Of a stretch of DNA of 64,000 nt, positions 40,401 to 51,600 are shown piece by piece. Location of the stretch: assembly GCA_003259005.1 (NCBI GenBank), contig QLII01000001.1, forward strand, positions 372,001 to 436,000. Direction: 5' to 3'. The notes beneath the pieces were generated by a model that ran no database searches, was not told where the DNA came from, and worked only from the letters and a program-made list of their open reading frames with translations. The position numbers were made by a program, and so were the translations under genes. Positions within the stretch are counted from its first letter, which is position 1, and the number at the start of each line of letters is the position of its first letter. Origin of the DNA: Spirosoma telluris (GTDB lineage: Bacteria; Bacteroidota; Bacteroidia; Cytophagales; Spirosomataceae).

Positions 40401-41004
40401 CAACCGGGTGATATCAAGTATAAGGACACCAACGGGGATGGCATCATTAACGATGATGACCAGGTCCCGATTGGCTACTCCAACTTCCCCGAAAAAATCT
40501 TTGGTATCTCGTTCGGAGGTAATTACAAGGGGTTTGATATTTCCATTCTGTTTCAGGGGCTGGCAACGTCTCGCTGGCCTATAACCGACGGCAAATCCGG
40601 GGTTTCTTTGAAAACTCAGGTGCGGCAAACTATCTGGTCAATAGCTGGTCGGCTGACCGCTATGAGAAAGGGTTACCGATCCAGTTTCCGCGCCTGACGC
40701 AGGGCGATGAGAACAACCACAACAACCGGCTCTCTACGTATTGGGTACGTGATGCCAGCTATGTGCGCCTGAAAAACGTTGAGATCGGCTATAACATTCC
40801 TAAAACCTTTCTGGCTAAACTAGGATTGAGTGGGACACGCCTGTATGCCAATGCCAACAACCTAATCACCTGGAGTTCCGTGTTTCCAGGTGTTGACCCG
40901 GAACTGTCTGGTACCATACCGGGCAGTACCTCCCAGGGGTAACGAACGAAGAACCCTACCCATTGACCCGTACCATCAATTTTGGGCTTAACCTTAAATT
41001 CTAA
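37485..41004 (+). CDS. SusC/RagA TonB-dependent receptor with STN domain (several frameshifts as written)
   Basis: A signal peptide to GIQEGAAQL is followed by an STN domain (LIALLKKLELTYRTSFVYQK), a CarboxypepD_reg domain (IKGKVTDTEKGEPVPGASIV), a plug (ELNEVVVVGFGTQKKATVTG, LKDASATAIYGIRGANGVLL) and a barrel ending INFGLNLKF at 41004. Breaks: the G7 run at 37794-37800 (one G too many or two too few); about 39966-39968, where one C restores LGNPNVTWE; and single-G losses at 40556-40559 and 40936-40939. Reconstructed length is about 1173 residues. It should signal to the FecR at 35685. SusD follows after 6 bases. Confidence 0.92.
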
Positions 41005-41010
41005 CTCACC

Positions 41011-42738
41011 ATGAAAACATTATTCAGGGCTGTCATTTGTGGTGTCCTGTGCCTGGCAGTATCCTCCTGTGATAAATCAATCAGTGAATTTTTAGATAAA
41101 GCACCCGGTGTCGATGTCACGGAAAGTACCATTTTCTCCTCTAAGGTTCAGTTAGAGACGTTCATTGCGGGCACCTACCGAATCGGTCTACACTCTATTT
41201 TTACCTACAATGATGCAAACCTGATTCCTACATCGCGAACCTATTGCATCAATGCCCCCATTACCGATGAGGCCGAGTGCGAAGTCACATTTATGCATCC
41301 GGAGCAGTGGAATGCAGGCAACGTTACTTCAGCTACAACTTTAGTGGCCAATGAAGACTACCGGTATTTCATTCGCTGGACGGCCATTCGGGATTGTAAT
41401 ATCATTCTGGAACGACTTAAGGACGTACCAAATCTTGACGATACCTATAAAAATCAGGTCATTGGTGAGGTGAAATTCATTCGGGCGTTGAACTATGCTG
41501 AAATGCTTAAACGCTATGGCGGTGTGCCTATTATTGACAAGCGGTTCCAACTGACAGACAATTTTCAGGTTAAGCGCAATACGATCGAAGACGTTGTGAA
41601 TTTCATCGTAAAAGACTGCGATGACGCTGTAGCCAAATTACCTGCTACCTATACATCCAACTTCCGGGGTCGGATAACCAAAACGGCTGCCCAGATGCTG
41701 AAATCCCGCACCCTGCTCTATGCCGCCAGTCCGTTGTTTAATACCGCTACTCCCTATATGAGCTTAGGGGAAGATAACAAACTTATCTGCTACGGGAATC
41801 AGGATAATAGTCGATGGCAACTAGCGGCCGATGCGGCTAAGGCAGCTCTTGATTTAGCCCCTGCCGGTAATTTCTCGCTCATTACGGATAAAGGCGTTGA
41901 TAAGAATTACAAATATGCCTGGGAGCAGAATGACAACGCCGAAATTGTGCTGGCCGAAAAAACCTATCCCAGCCGGGCTCGAACCCAATTTCCCTGGTAT
42001 GGACAACAGCCGGTTTCGATTATAAATGCCTGGGGTGGGGTATCCGTCATTCATAATTTTGTGCGGAAGTACGAAAAGAAGGACGGGACTCCCCAAACCT
42101 GGCCCGGCGGTACGGATTTAATGCAAAAATATGCGGAATTAGATCCTCGTTTTGCCCAGACAGTTGGCTATAATGGCTCCTACTACGACAAAGATGTACC
42201 GCTTCTGGAAACCTTTCAGGGTGGCCGCCATGCAGCAGATTGCGACGGTGGGGCCTGGCTGAAAAAGTTATTGCCTGATGCGTTATCGGCTAGCTCCGGT
42301 GCCGTTCCGAATGGTATCGTTTTCCGGCTTGCCGAAGCCTATCTGAACTATGCCGAAGCCCTGAATGAAGCGCAGGGGCCGGTGCCCGCAGCCTATGATG
42401 CCGTCAACACTATTCGGCAGCGGTCGGGCATGCCCAAACTACCCACAGGGCTGACCAAAGAGCAGTTCAGAGATCGGGTACGCAACGAACGCGACATCGA
42501 ACTGGCTTTTGAGGACCACCGTCTGTATGATATTCGACGCTGGAAAATCGCTGAAAACGATGGCGTTATGCAAGGGCCATTCTACGGGCTGAAAATCACG
42601 AAAATAACAGGTAGTACCGACTTTAAATATGAGCCGTATGTGTTCGAAACCCGCACATTTCTGCCCAGAATGTATCTGCACCCATTCCTGAATACCGAAG
42701 TGTATAAAGGTTATCTCGTCCAGAATCCGGGCTACTAA
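41011..42738 (+). CDS. SusD/RagB-family outer-membrane lipoprotein
   Basis: Intact, 575 residues. A lipoprotein signal with lipobox Cys (VLCLAVSSCDKSISEF) is followed by the N-terminal SusD region FSSKVQLETFIAGTYRIG and IRALNYAEMLKRYGGVPIID. The C-terminal region has FRLAEAYLNYAEALNEAQGP, RVRNERDIELAFEDHRLYDI and the closing YLVQNPGY. It pairs with the SusC just upstream as the glycan-binding lid of the uptake complex. It is followed after 19 bases by a second SusC/SusD pair. Confidence 0.95.
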   Translation: MKTLFRAVICGVLCLAVSSCDKSISEFLDKAPGVDVTESTIFSSKVQLETFIAGTYRIGLHSIFTYNDANLIPTSRTYCINAPITDEAECEVTFMHPEQWNAGNVTSATTLVANEDYRYFIRWTAIRDCNIILERLKDVPNLDDTYKNQVIGEVKFIRALNYAEMLKRYGGVPIIDKRFQLTDNFQVKRNTIEDVVNFIVKDCDDAVAKLPATYTSNFRGRITKTAAQMLKSRTLLYAASPLFNTATPYMSLGEDNKLICYGNQDNSRWQLAADAAKAALDLAPAGNFSLITDKGVDKNYKYAWEQNDNAEIVLAEKTYPSRARTQFPWYGQQPVSIINAWGGVSVIHNFVRKYEKKDGTPQTWPGGTDLMQKYAELDPRFAQTVGYNGSYYDKDVPLLETFQGGRHAADCDGGAWLKKLLPDALSASSGAVPNGIVFRLAEAYLNYAEALNEAQGPVPAAYDAVNTIRQRSGMPKLPTGLTKEQFRDRVRNERDIELAFEDHRLYDIRRWKIAENDGVMQGPFYGLKITKITGSTDFKYEPYVFETRTFLPRMYLHPFLNTEVYKGYLVQNPGY

Positions 42739-42757
42739 CGTATCTGTCAAGAATCCT

Positions 42758-45601
42758 ATGAATGCTAAAAACTACTATACACTAGGTCTGATCGTGTTGC
42801 TGGCAGTAGTCTTCAACCAGCCCGTTTGGGCACAGGAGGTCAGCAAAGACTCCGTAACGAAAGTGAACACATTGAGCAGGCAATCATCCTTAAATCGGAA
42901 TGCCGACCGAGCCATCGCCTACGGGCGGCAACCCGCTTGGAAAATTACCGGCGCCCTGGCAACCGTTTCGGGAACTGACCTGCAAAAAAACTTTACGACT
43001 AGCCTGGCGAACACGCTTTATGGACGCATTCCGGGCCTTACGGTACAGCAGGGTGGGGGCGAACCGGGAAATGATTCACCAACGCTCATTGGGCGGGGTA
43101 TCAATACGTTTGGAAACGGAGGGCGTAACCTACTGATCATGGTCGATGGATTCGAAAGCTCGTATGAACAGCTCGTACCTGATGAAATCGAATCAGTTTC
43201 GTTATTAAAAGATGCTTCGGCAACGGCTATCTACGGCCTTCGGGGTGCCAATGGGGTGCTGTTAGTGACAACTAAACGGGGTAGTGATAGCCCACTGGTT
43301 GTGAATTTTAGTACACAGCAGGGCTTTCATACCGCGTCGAATCTGCCTCAGTTCCTGGGCTCGTATGACTATGCGCGACTGTATAATGAAGGACTCGCCA
43401 ATGATGGCAAAGCGCCCCGATATACTGATGCCGATTTAGACGCGTATCGGACTGGTAGTGATCCGTATTTCCACCCGAACGTAAACTGGTATGACGTGGT
43501 GTTAAAGAAAACGGCACCTATTTCCAATTACAATCTGAACTTCCGGGGAGGCAACAGCACCGTTCGGTACTTCGTTTTGCTGAATGCCATTAAGAGTAAC
43601 GGTCTCTTTCAGAACGTTGGGAACATGGACCCCGAGAGCGTCAACTCGAAATACGCACGGTTCAATTTCCGGTCGAATGTCGATATGAACCTGACCAAAC
43701 GGCTGTCCGCTTCGCTGACCCTGGGTGGCTCGGTGGAAGATAAAGCTAATCCGGCGGCTACAACTACCGGATCGGTTTTTACTTCATTGGCAACGCTGCC
43801 TCCCAATGCTTTTCCGGTCTATAACCCAGATGGTAGTTTTGGCGGAACCAGCGCCTTGTCTAATCCTCTCGCTAACCTACTCCAAACGGGTTCCTATGCC
43901 TCAAATGGACGAACGCTCCAATCGACCCTAAAACTAACAGAGCAGTTGGACATGATTACGCCGGGCCTGACGATATCGGCGGCTGTGTCGTTCAATAATT
44001 TTTTCAGAAGCTATTCGAACAAAACCAAAACCTATGAGCGGGCTTCGGCTACGAAAACGGCCACAGGCGATACACTCTACAGCCGATTTGGTCAGAAAAC
44101 ATCATTGCTCGGCAATGAAGACAATTCAGACCAGTGGCGGAATGTGATTTTTCAGGGTTTTCTGAACTACGACCGTACATTCGGCAAACATGACGTGTCG
44201 GCACTGTTTATGTATAATTCGGATAGCTACACGAACACCAACAACACCACAACGGCAGTGTTAAGCCTGCCCTACAAGCATTTGGGTGTTGGTGGACGGG
44301 TTACGTACGCCTATGCGAAGACCTACGTTGGGGAGCTTTCCTTTGGCTATATGGGTTCCGAGAATTTTCCGAAAGACCGGCGCTATGGTTTTTTCCCGGC
44401 AGCATCTGTTGGCTGGATTGTGTCAAATGAGCCATTCCTTAAAAACAGCTCCTCCATCACGTACCTAAAACTGCGTGGTTCATATGGATTGGCCGGTAAC
44501 GATCAGATTGGCGGCAACCGGTTTATGTTTCAGCAACTGTATCCATATACTGCGGCCTACTATTTAGGGACGGGTAATACGCAGGTATTTGGTTTAGCGG
44601 AAGGCGCAGCGGCCAACACGCAATTGAGCTGGGAAAACAGAAAACTACCAATATTGGGCTTGAGCTAACACTGGCTCAACGCCTGGATGTCGGTATTGAT
44701 CTGTTCCAGAATAATCGGTACGATATTCTGGTCGCGCCCAATCGCACGGTACCCCAATATACCGGAATAACCCTACCACTGCTGAATCAGGGAAAAGCAA
44801 CTAACAAAGGGGTTGAAGCCACCATTCGCTACAGTAGTAAATCGACGAGTCAATTCCAGTATTTTGTGGAAACCAGTGCCTGGTATGCCCAAAACAAAAT
44901 CGTCTACAATGCAGAAGCTATTCGGTTGTTCGATTACCAATACACAACGGGACAGCCTATTGGTCAGCCATTCGGCCTCGAAGCACTTGGTCTCTTTAAA
45001 GATCAGGCCGATATTGCAGCCAGCCCCGACAAATATTTGCTCCTGTACAGCCCGGCGACATTAAGTACAAAGACCAGAATGGTGATGGCCTTATCGACCA
45101 GAACGATACGCGCCCAATTGGTAAAACATCGATACCAACCCTAGCGGTTACCCTTCATTCGAAGTTACAGTACCGGGATTCGATCTGGAATTCCTGTTTC
45201 AGGGAGTAACTGGCAGGACTGTATACTTTGGGGGAACGCAGTTTCAGGCCTTTCAAAATAATGGTCAGATTGGCCCCATCGCTCTGGATCGCTGGACTGC
45301 TGCTACTGCCGCTACGGCTACTTACCCGCGCCTGTCGGCCTCTAATAACCTGAATAATTACCAGTTCTCTAGTTTCTGGCAACGCGATGGCAGCTTTATT
45401 AAGTTGCGTAGTCTCGAACTGGGCTATACCCTTCCTGGTCAACTCCTTGACAAAATCAGGCTGATTAACGCCCGGATATTTATGAACGGAACCAACCTGT
45501 TTTCGCTCGATCATTTACAGGGCTACATGGACCCAGAAGTCAGTGGGATTGGATATCCTCCTCTGCGAACGGTCAGTGCGGGTGTCAGACTGCAGTTTTA
45601 A
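42758..45601 (+). CDS. SusC-type TonB-dependent receptor without STN or CarboxypepD_reg domains (three frameshifts as written)
   Basis: A signal peptide (to NQPVWAQEV) leads almost directly into the plug (ITGALATVSGTDLQKNFTTS, GRIPGLTVQQGGGEPGNDSP, LKDASATAIYGLRGANGVLL). The CarboxypepD_reg domain usual in SusC is missing, as is STN. The barrel continues to SAGVRLQF at 45601. Breaks: about 44637-44644 (one A or G), and single-G losses at 45054-45055 (YSPGDIKYKDQNGDG) and 45175-45177 (QYRGFDLEFLFQG). Corrected length is about 949 residues, short for SusC because of the lost N-terminal domains. It should take up substrate with the SusD at 45628 but cannot signal through FecR itself. Confidence 0.9.
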
Positions 45602-45627
45602 AGGAGGCATTAAACAAGACAAGCAAC

Positions 45628-47326
45628 ATGAAATCTATTCTTTCTATCCTTTGTGTGGTTTTGGTTGTCTGGCTGAGCGGCTGTGAGAATCTGGACCGGG
45701 AACTCATTACCGATATAACAGGACAGCAACTCATCAGGTCTTATGATTATACCCTGAACCGGGTTAATTCGCTATATACCAATATACCAGCCGGTTATCT
45801 ACAGATTGATGGCGCGATGACTGCTTCCGCCACCGATGAAGCCGAGCATACGCTGGAAACATCGAATGTGCAGAAATTTAATAATGGCTCCTGGAATGCC
45901 ATTGATAACCCTGAAAACCTGTGGGCTAATTTCTATCTGGGCATTCGCAAAGTGAACCAGTTTCTGATTGCTAGCGATAGTGTTAATCTGGATCAGTACC
46001 GGCTTGACCCAGCACCTTCTGCCCAAACCATCTATCAAACCCGGCTGAATGATATTAAACGATGGAAATACGAAGCCCGGTTTTTAAGAGCCTATTTTTA
46101 CTTCGAACTGGTTAAACGCTACGGTGGGGTTCCCATTATTACCCAGATTTTCTCTGTAAATGATAATTTTCAGGCTACAAAGCGGAATACACTAGCCGAG
46201 TGTATGCAATACATTACATCGGAGTGTGATTCGGCGGCAAAAAACTTGCCTGTTACCTATTCGGCTACCGATTTGGGGCGTGCCACAAAGGGCGCAGCGC
46301 TGGCCTTAAAAAGCCGGGCGCTGCTCTATGCGGCCAGCGATTTGTTCAATACACCCACCTGGGTAAGTGGCTACGCCAATCCTGATCTTATTTCCCTTAC
46401 CGGCGACCGGCAGGCGCGTTGGAAAGAGGCTGCCGATGCCGCCAAAGCAGTTCTTGACCTTTCTGGTACGGGCTATACCCTGAATACCAACTACCGAAAT
46501 CTGTTCATTACGAATAGCTATACCTTACCGGAAATTATTTATTCCCGCCGAAATTCAGCGTCTAACGATTTCGAAAAAGCAAACTACCCCATTGGGTATG
46601 ATCTGGGCAACAGTGGCACAACCCCTTCCCAGAATCTGGTCGATGCCTATGAAATGACCAACGGTACAAAGTTCGACTGGAATAATCCTGTTCAGGCTGC
46701 TAATCCATACGCTAACCGTGACCCGCGCCTGGGGCTGAATATTATTCTGAACAATACCTCCTATAAAGGCCGGAATGTAGAAGCCTGGGCCGGTGGACGT
46801 GATGGAAAAGGAATTGTCAATGCGACAAAAACCGGTTATTATCTGAAAAAGTACGTCAACGAAAACCTGAATCTGTTGCTCAACAATACCAGCGTGTATT
46901 CCTGGAATCTGTTCCGGCTAGCCGAAATCTATCTGAATTATGCCGAAGCGCTGAACGAATACAGCCCCGGTCATGCCGACATTAAAACCTACGTCGATAA
47001 GGTGCGTACCCGAACGGGGGTTGCCCTGCCAGGTCTGCCTACCGGTTTGTCGCAGGCCGAAATGCGGGAACGGATTCGGAACGAACGTCGGGTTGAACTG
47101 GCCTTTGAAGATCATCGGGCTGGGACGTTCGGCGATGGCTACAGGGGCCGCAATACCTGGGAGCTCCCTTGATGGGTGTCGACATTACCAAAAACGCGGA
47201 TGGTACCTTTACCTATAAGCCGATTGTTGTCGAAACCGGGTTTTTGAACCGAAGATGTATCTCTATCCAATTCCACAAGGCGAATTAAATGCCTCGAAAG
47301 GGTTGGTTCAGAATCCAGGCTGGTAA
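45628..47326 (+). CDS. SusD/RagB-family outer-membrane lipoprotein (two frameshifts as written)
   Basis: Lipobox Cys in VVLVVWLSGCENLDRE. N-terminal SusD region YEARFLRAYFYFELVKRYGG and ALALKSRALLYAASDLF; C-terminal FRLAEIYLNYAEALNEYSPG and RIRNERRVELAFEDHR. The frame is lost at 47117-47119 and 47238-47240; one G at each restores EDHRGWDVRRWLQG and ETGVFEPKMYLYPIPQGEL, ending in the family-typical GLVQNPGW at 47326. Corrected length is about 566 residues. It partners the short SusC upstream. Confidence 0.9.
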
Positions 47327-47335
47327 ACTAGCCTT

Positions 47336-47391
47336 GGTTATTGAGTTATTGGGCATTGATAATCTACATCATAACCAATAACTCAATAACC
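47336..47391. terminator. Strong inverted repeat between susD and the DUF1735 gene
   Basis: Perfect 17-base arms at 47336-47352 and 47375-47391 with a 22-base loop, starting 10 bases after the SusD stop and ending 29 bases before the next start. It is AT-rich and has no clear T tract, so it may be an attenuator or mRNA-stability hairpin rather than a full terminator. Confidence 0.5.
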
Positions 47392-47419
47392 AGTAACCCA
47401 ATATCTAACGCACAACCCC

Positions 47420-48208
47420 ATGATCTCTTCCTATACCAAACGATTTGCTTTCGTCTTCTTCGGGTCCAGCTTATTGCTGAGCTCATGTAAATATGAGGAA
47501 CTCGCGAAGGCCGATTATCCGCAACAAATCATTTACATGCCGACGGCTAAAAATGGCCTGTTTACCATCAATAGTATTTCGACTTCAGGTACCTATCGGT
47601 TCACCGTCGATCTGGCTACTAAAAAAGTAATTATTCCGCTTGGTGTGTTTCGGGGTGGCGTTGCGGCCGATGGCGATGTCCCTGTAACGATTACGGCCAA
47701 TGCGGATACCATCAGTAAGTTGATCAGTACGAATGCGCTGGTAGGTACTGTCGCGTTACCTGCCGATAAATTTGTGCTGCCACCATCGGTAACTATACCG
47801 AATGGGCAGGAGTCTGGTGCTTTCAATCTGACTATCGACTTAGACTATTTGCGCACAAGTCCGGCGCAGAAATTGGCCGTTGCTGTCGGCATTGCCAGCT
47901 CACAAACTCCTGTTAATCCATTGCTTAAAACTACAATCATTTCTTTCGATCCCACCATTTTAAAACCTACGCCAAATTTCACGACAAAGGCCGACGCATC
48001 AGTGCCTCAGAAAATCACGTTTACCAACACCTCATCGAATGCTGTTAGTTATTCCTGGGATTTTGGGGATGGTTCAACTGCTGTTGCTGATCCATCTCCG
48101 ATTTACACCTATACTCAAGCCGGCACCTATACAGTTACGTTAACGGCTACAGGTATTACTGGCAGTTCCGATGCGGTCAAAAAAGTAGCGACAGTGACCA
48201 TACCGTAA
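47420..48208 (+). CDS. DUF1735 plus PKD-domain surface lipoprotein (SusE/F-like position)
   Basis: Intact, 262 residues. A lipoprotein signal with lipobox Cys (SSLLLSSCKYEEL) is followed by a DUF1735-type domain (YPQQIIYMPTAKNGLFTINS, about residues 30-175) and a PKD domain (about 185-262) with VSYSWDFGDGSTAVADPSPI and YTYTQAGTYTVTL. Proteins in this position after SusC/SusD are surface glycan-binding lipoproteins. It is the last gene of the block before the terminator at 48290-48313. Confidence 0.82.
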   Translation: MISSYTKRFAFVFFGSSLLLSSCKYEELAKADYPQQIIYMPTAKNGLFTINSISTSGTYRFTVDLATKKVIIPLGVFRGGVAADGDVPVTITANADTISKLISTNALVGTVALPADKFVLPPSVTIPNGQESGAFNLTIDLDYLRTSPAQKLAVAVGIASSQTPVNPLLKTTIISFDPTILKPTPNFTTKADASVPQKITFTNTSSNAVSYSWDFGDGSTAVADPSPIYTYTQAGTYTVTLTATGITGSSDAVKKVATVTIP

Positions 48209-48289
48209 TAGCCAGGCTTGGTTAACGTCTGTTGATAGACTCAATAAAATTAGGTTAATAAGCTGTATTGATAGGTTGGTTTCGTAAAC

Positions 48290-48313
48290 GCTTCCCCACA
48301 GGTTTGGGGAAGC
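48290..48313 (+). terminator. Probable terminator of the tandem SusC/SusD operon
   Basis: Arms gcttcccca (48290-48298) and tggggaagc (48305-48313) around a 6-base loop, followed by an actttctt tract. It lies 82 bases after the DUF1735-PKD stop codon. Confidence 0.6.
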
Positions 48314-48543
48314 ACTTTCTTCCCCATCAACAAATGGTATCTGTTAGAGAATTTCTGAAACGCTGTCATCGGGCATATGATAAACACTGAATACTACAGT
48401 GAGAAAGATTACATCTACGACTGTCATGTGGCTACCAGGATCAACACATTCCGTAAAGACTCAATAAGTACCGTAATAGCCTAGGGTAGCGGATTGTTTC
48501 CTTGCCGCCGTTCTATTCTTTTTGATTTTCTATCTGCACATAT

Positions 48544-48583
48544 CTATTTCCTTCCTGACCAGATTTGATCAGGAAGGAAATAG
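48544..48583. repeat. Inverted repeat upstream of the large secreted protein
   Basis: Perfect 15-base arms ctatttccttcctga (48544-48558) and tcaggaaggaaatag (48569-48583) with a 10-base loop, 57 bases before the start codon at 48640. It has no T tract. It could be a regulator-binding dyad or a 5' leader hairpin. Confidence 0.5.
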
Positions 48584-48639
48584 GTATCCCATATCGCGAA
48601 AACACTGTCCTCAATCTTTCTTAAACCAGAAAAAACTCA

Positions 48640-51600
48640 ATGATGAAACTTGATTTTTCTTGCCGGTTTACACTTATTAGACTGAAGGTGAATGAGTTGA
48701 TCTTCGTAAAATCCCTGCCTTTTTTCTGCAACACCTTATACCTCATCCTGTTCCTGGCAATGAGCCTTTCGTCCGTTAGTGTCGGGCAGTCGCTCTCAGT
48801 AAGCATGAGTTTTCCGGCTTTCAGAACTTCGTTTATTACCGGAACACCGGTCAATATTCAGGCCACAACGACTACTCCCGCCAGCACGACCGTTACAAAA
48901 GTTGAGTTTTTCTTGGCGACATTTACGGGGCCGGGAAACAGTAAAGTGACTGTCAAGTTAGGGGAAGACCTGACTGCTCCCTTTTCCTACACCTGGACTA
49001 TTCCTGACGGGCAGATTTCCTATAATGAACTGAGTTTGAAGGTGACTAACTCCACGGGAGCTACCGCCGTTCAGGGGGGACTGGCTACAATCGGGTCGAT
49101 GTGTATGCGCCCAACACGGCGAGCAATAAAAAATATTATGTACAGGCCGGGGCAAATCCGGGTACCGCCGGGACGTTGGCGGCTCCGTTCAACACGATTC
49201 AGCGGGGCATTGATGCAGCCGCCCCCGGCGATAGTATTTTTGTGATGGCGGGTACGTACACGAATACCGCAGGAAGCGATGTGGTGGTTATCCGGCGTAC
49301 CGGAACCCCCACCAATTGGATCGTATTGACCAACTACCAGAATGACAAACCTAAACTGTCATTCAACGGCTACCAGGGTTTTAATTTAGTAGCTGGGGCT
49401 GCCTATATCAAAATTCAGGGGTTTGAGATCGAGGGTAATAACGCCAACGTAACGCTGGCACAGGCGACTACGCAACCCGGTAGCTGCGACAATCCAACGG
49501 GCACGGTCAACCCGGCGTTCAACGGAAACGGCATCAGTGTCAGCGGCCGGGGGGCGGTAATGTACGGCCACATCACATTGCCCTGACCAACAATACGGCT
49601 CATGACTGTGGGGGCGCAGGGATCTCGGCCATCGAAAGCGATTACGTTACGGTTGAAAACAACACGGTTTACAACAATTCGTGGTATACCATCTTCGGCA
49701 CCAGTGGTATCAGTTTTCTCAATAGCTGGAACTATGATACTAATGCCGATACACCCAAGATGATTATTCGTAATAATATCTGTTATGGTAACGGCTGTTC
49801 GTCAAATGGATAAATGCAGGGGTGTGCCGGGTATTACCGATGGAAACGGTATTATTCTCGATAATAACAATAATCAGTTTGGGACAACGAACCCGAATGG
49901 AGCGTATACCGGTAAATTTCTGATCGAAAATAATATCTGCTACCAAAATGGGGGACGGGGGTTAATATCAATTATAGTGATAACGCTACTATTCGCAACA
50001 ACACGTTTTACCAGAATGCGGCCAGCCCCGAAATTACGTCCGAGTTTGCCATGCGGTACTCTACTTCCGTTAGCCTCTATAACAATATTTTCTACAGCCG
50101 TTCTGACAAAGCTACCGGTGCTCCCGTCAACTCGCTTAATCTGCTCCAGAGCAATAACCTGACATTTGGCGGGACAGATACCCCGTTCTTTACGGGTCCT
50201 CGGAGCCTGACGGGTGTTGATCCGCAGTTTGTGGATGCACCCAATGGTAACTTTCAATTAATGCCCACCAGTCCTGCTGTCAATGCAGGGAGTACGAATA
50301 CTGGTCAGTATGCCCTCAACGACCTTGTTGGTATTAGCCGTCCTCAGGGACCGAGCGTGGATATGGGAGCCTATGAACTTCAGGGAACGTTTATTTCCAT
50401 TAGCCAGCAACCTGCCAGCAGTTCGGTCGTTTGTGTGGGTACTCCTGTTAGCGTTTCAGTAGGCGTAGACGGCCCAGTACAGACTTACCAATGGTATAAA
50501 GATGGCAATGCGTTAACTGGTGTGACTTCTGCGACTACGGCTACCCTGTCACTTTCAGCCGTGACAGCCGCGGATCAGGGAAGCTACGCTGTGGTCATCA
50601 GTGGGTCAACCAGTTTGACTTCCAGCGCCTTTAGTCTGACGGTGAACGTTCCGCCGACAGTTAGTATCGCTGCAAATCCTAGCCTGACAGCTGCTACGGG
50701 CAGTAGTGTTACGCTGACTGCGTCAGGGGCCGATAGCTACCGCTGGAGTACAGGAGCCACGACGGCTGTCCTTTCTGCCAGCACGGCAGCTACGTATTCG
50801 GTGACAGGGACTACGGCTAATGGTTGTTCGGCTACAGCTACCGCTACGGTTGTCTTTCTTGCACCACCGAGTGTGAGCATGTCGTTCCCTCAGTTTAATT
50901 CCTCTTACCTTTCAGGGGCGGACATCAACATTCAGGCTACGGCAACGACACCAACTGGTACAACCATTACAAAAGTGGAGTTTTTTTATGATGCGGCTTT
51001 TTCGGGAACGTACACCAAAATTGGGGAGGACCTGACGGCTCCCTACTCGATTGTCTGGACAGCGCCTACCGTGCCTGCCAATGGACGAAGTTATCAGATT
51101 CGGGCAGTAGCCACCAATTCAGCCGCTATGACTGCCATTCAGTCTGGCACTGGCTATAATGGTATCTCCGTATATCCCGCCAATTACGCTAGCACACGAA
51201 ACTGGTATGTAAGTGCAGCGGCTTCGGCTGCTAACACGGCCGGAACGGAGGCCTTACCCTTCAACACCATTCAAAAAGCAGCCGACCGGGTTTCGCCGGG
51301 CGATACCGTTTTCGTGATGGCGGGTACCTACACCGGCACCAGTACCAACATTGTTGGCATTCAGCGCATTGGAACGCCCTTCCGCTGGATTGTCTTTATG
51401 CCCTATAAAACAGACAAACCCGTTTTGCAGTTGGGTAACAATAACTGGCAGGCATTCAATATATTACCAGCGGCTGCTTACATTAAAATTCAGGGCTTTG
51501 AGATCGTGGGTAATAATGCCAGTATAACGCTGGCGCAGGCTCAGGCGCAACCCGGTGCCTGCGAAGGGCCAAGTCCGGCGGCAACCCCAATTGCCCGCTT

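Larger units (their letters stand above)
48209..48639. other. 431-base intergenic region with two hairpins, no gene seen
   Basis: No convincing reading frame on either strand. It contains a likely terminator at 48290-48313 and an AT-rich inverted repeat at 48544-48583. The remainder should include the promoter for the large secreted protein at 48640, but I could not identify a clear TTTG / TAnnTTTG pair. Confidence 0.6.

Noticed and set aside
361..49961. Programmed frameshifting or phase-variable G tracts as the cause of the many breaks
   Set aside because: Breaks occur in about twenty unrelated genes, often several per gene and in runs as short as two observed Gs, without slippery-site or downstream-structure patterns. 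That is far too many for recoding or phase variation.
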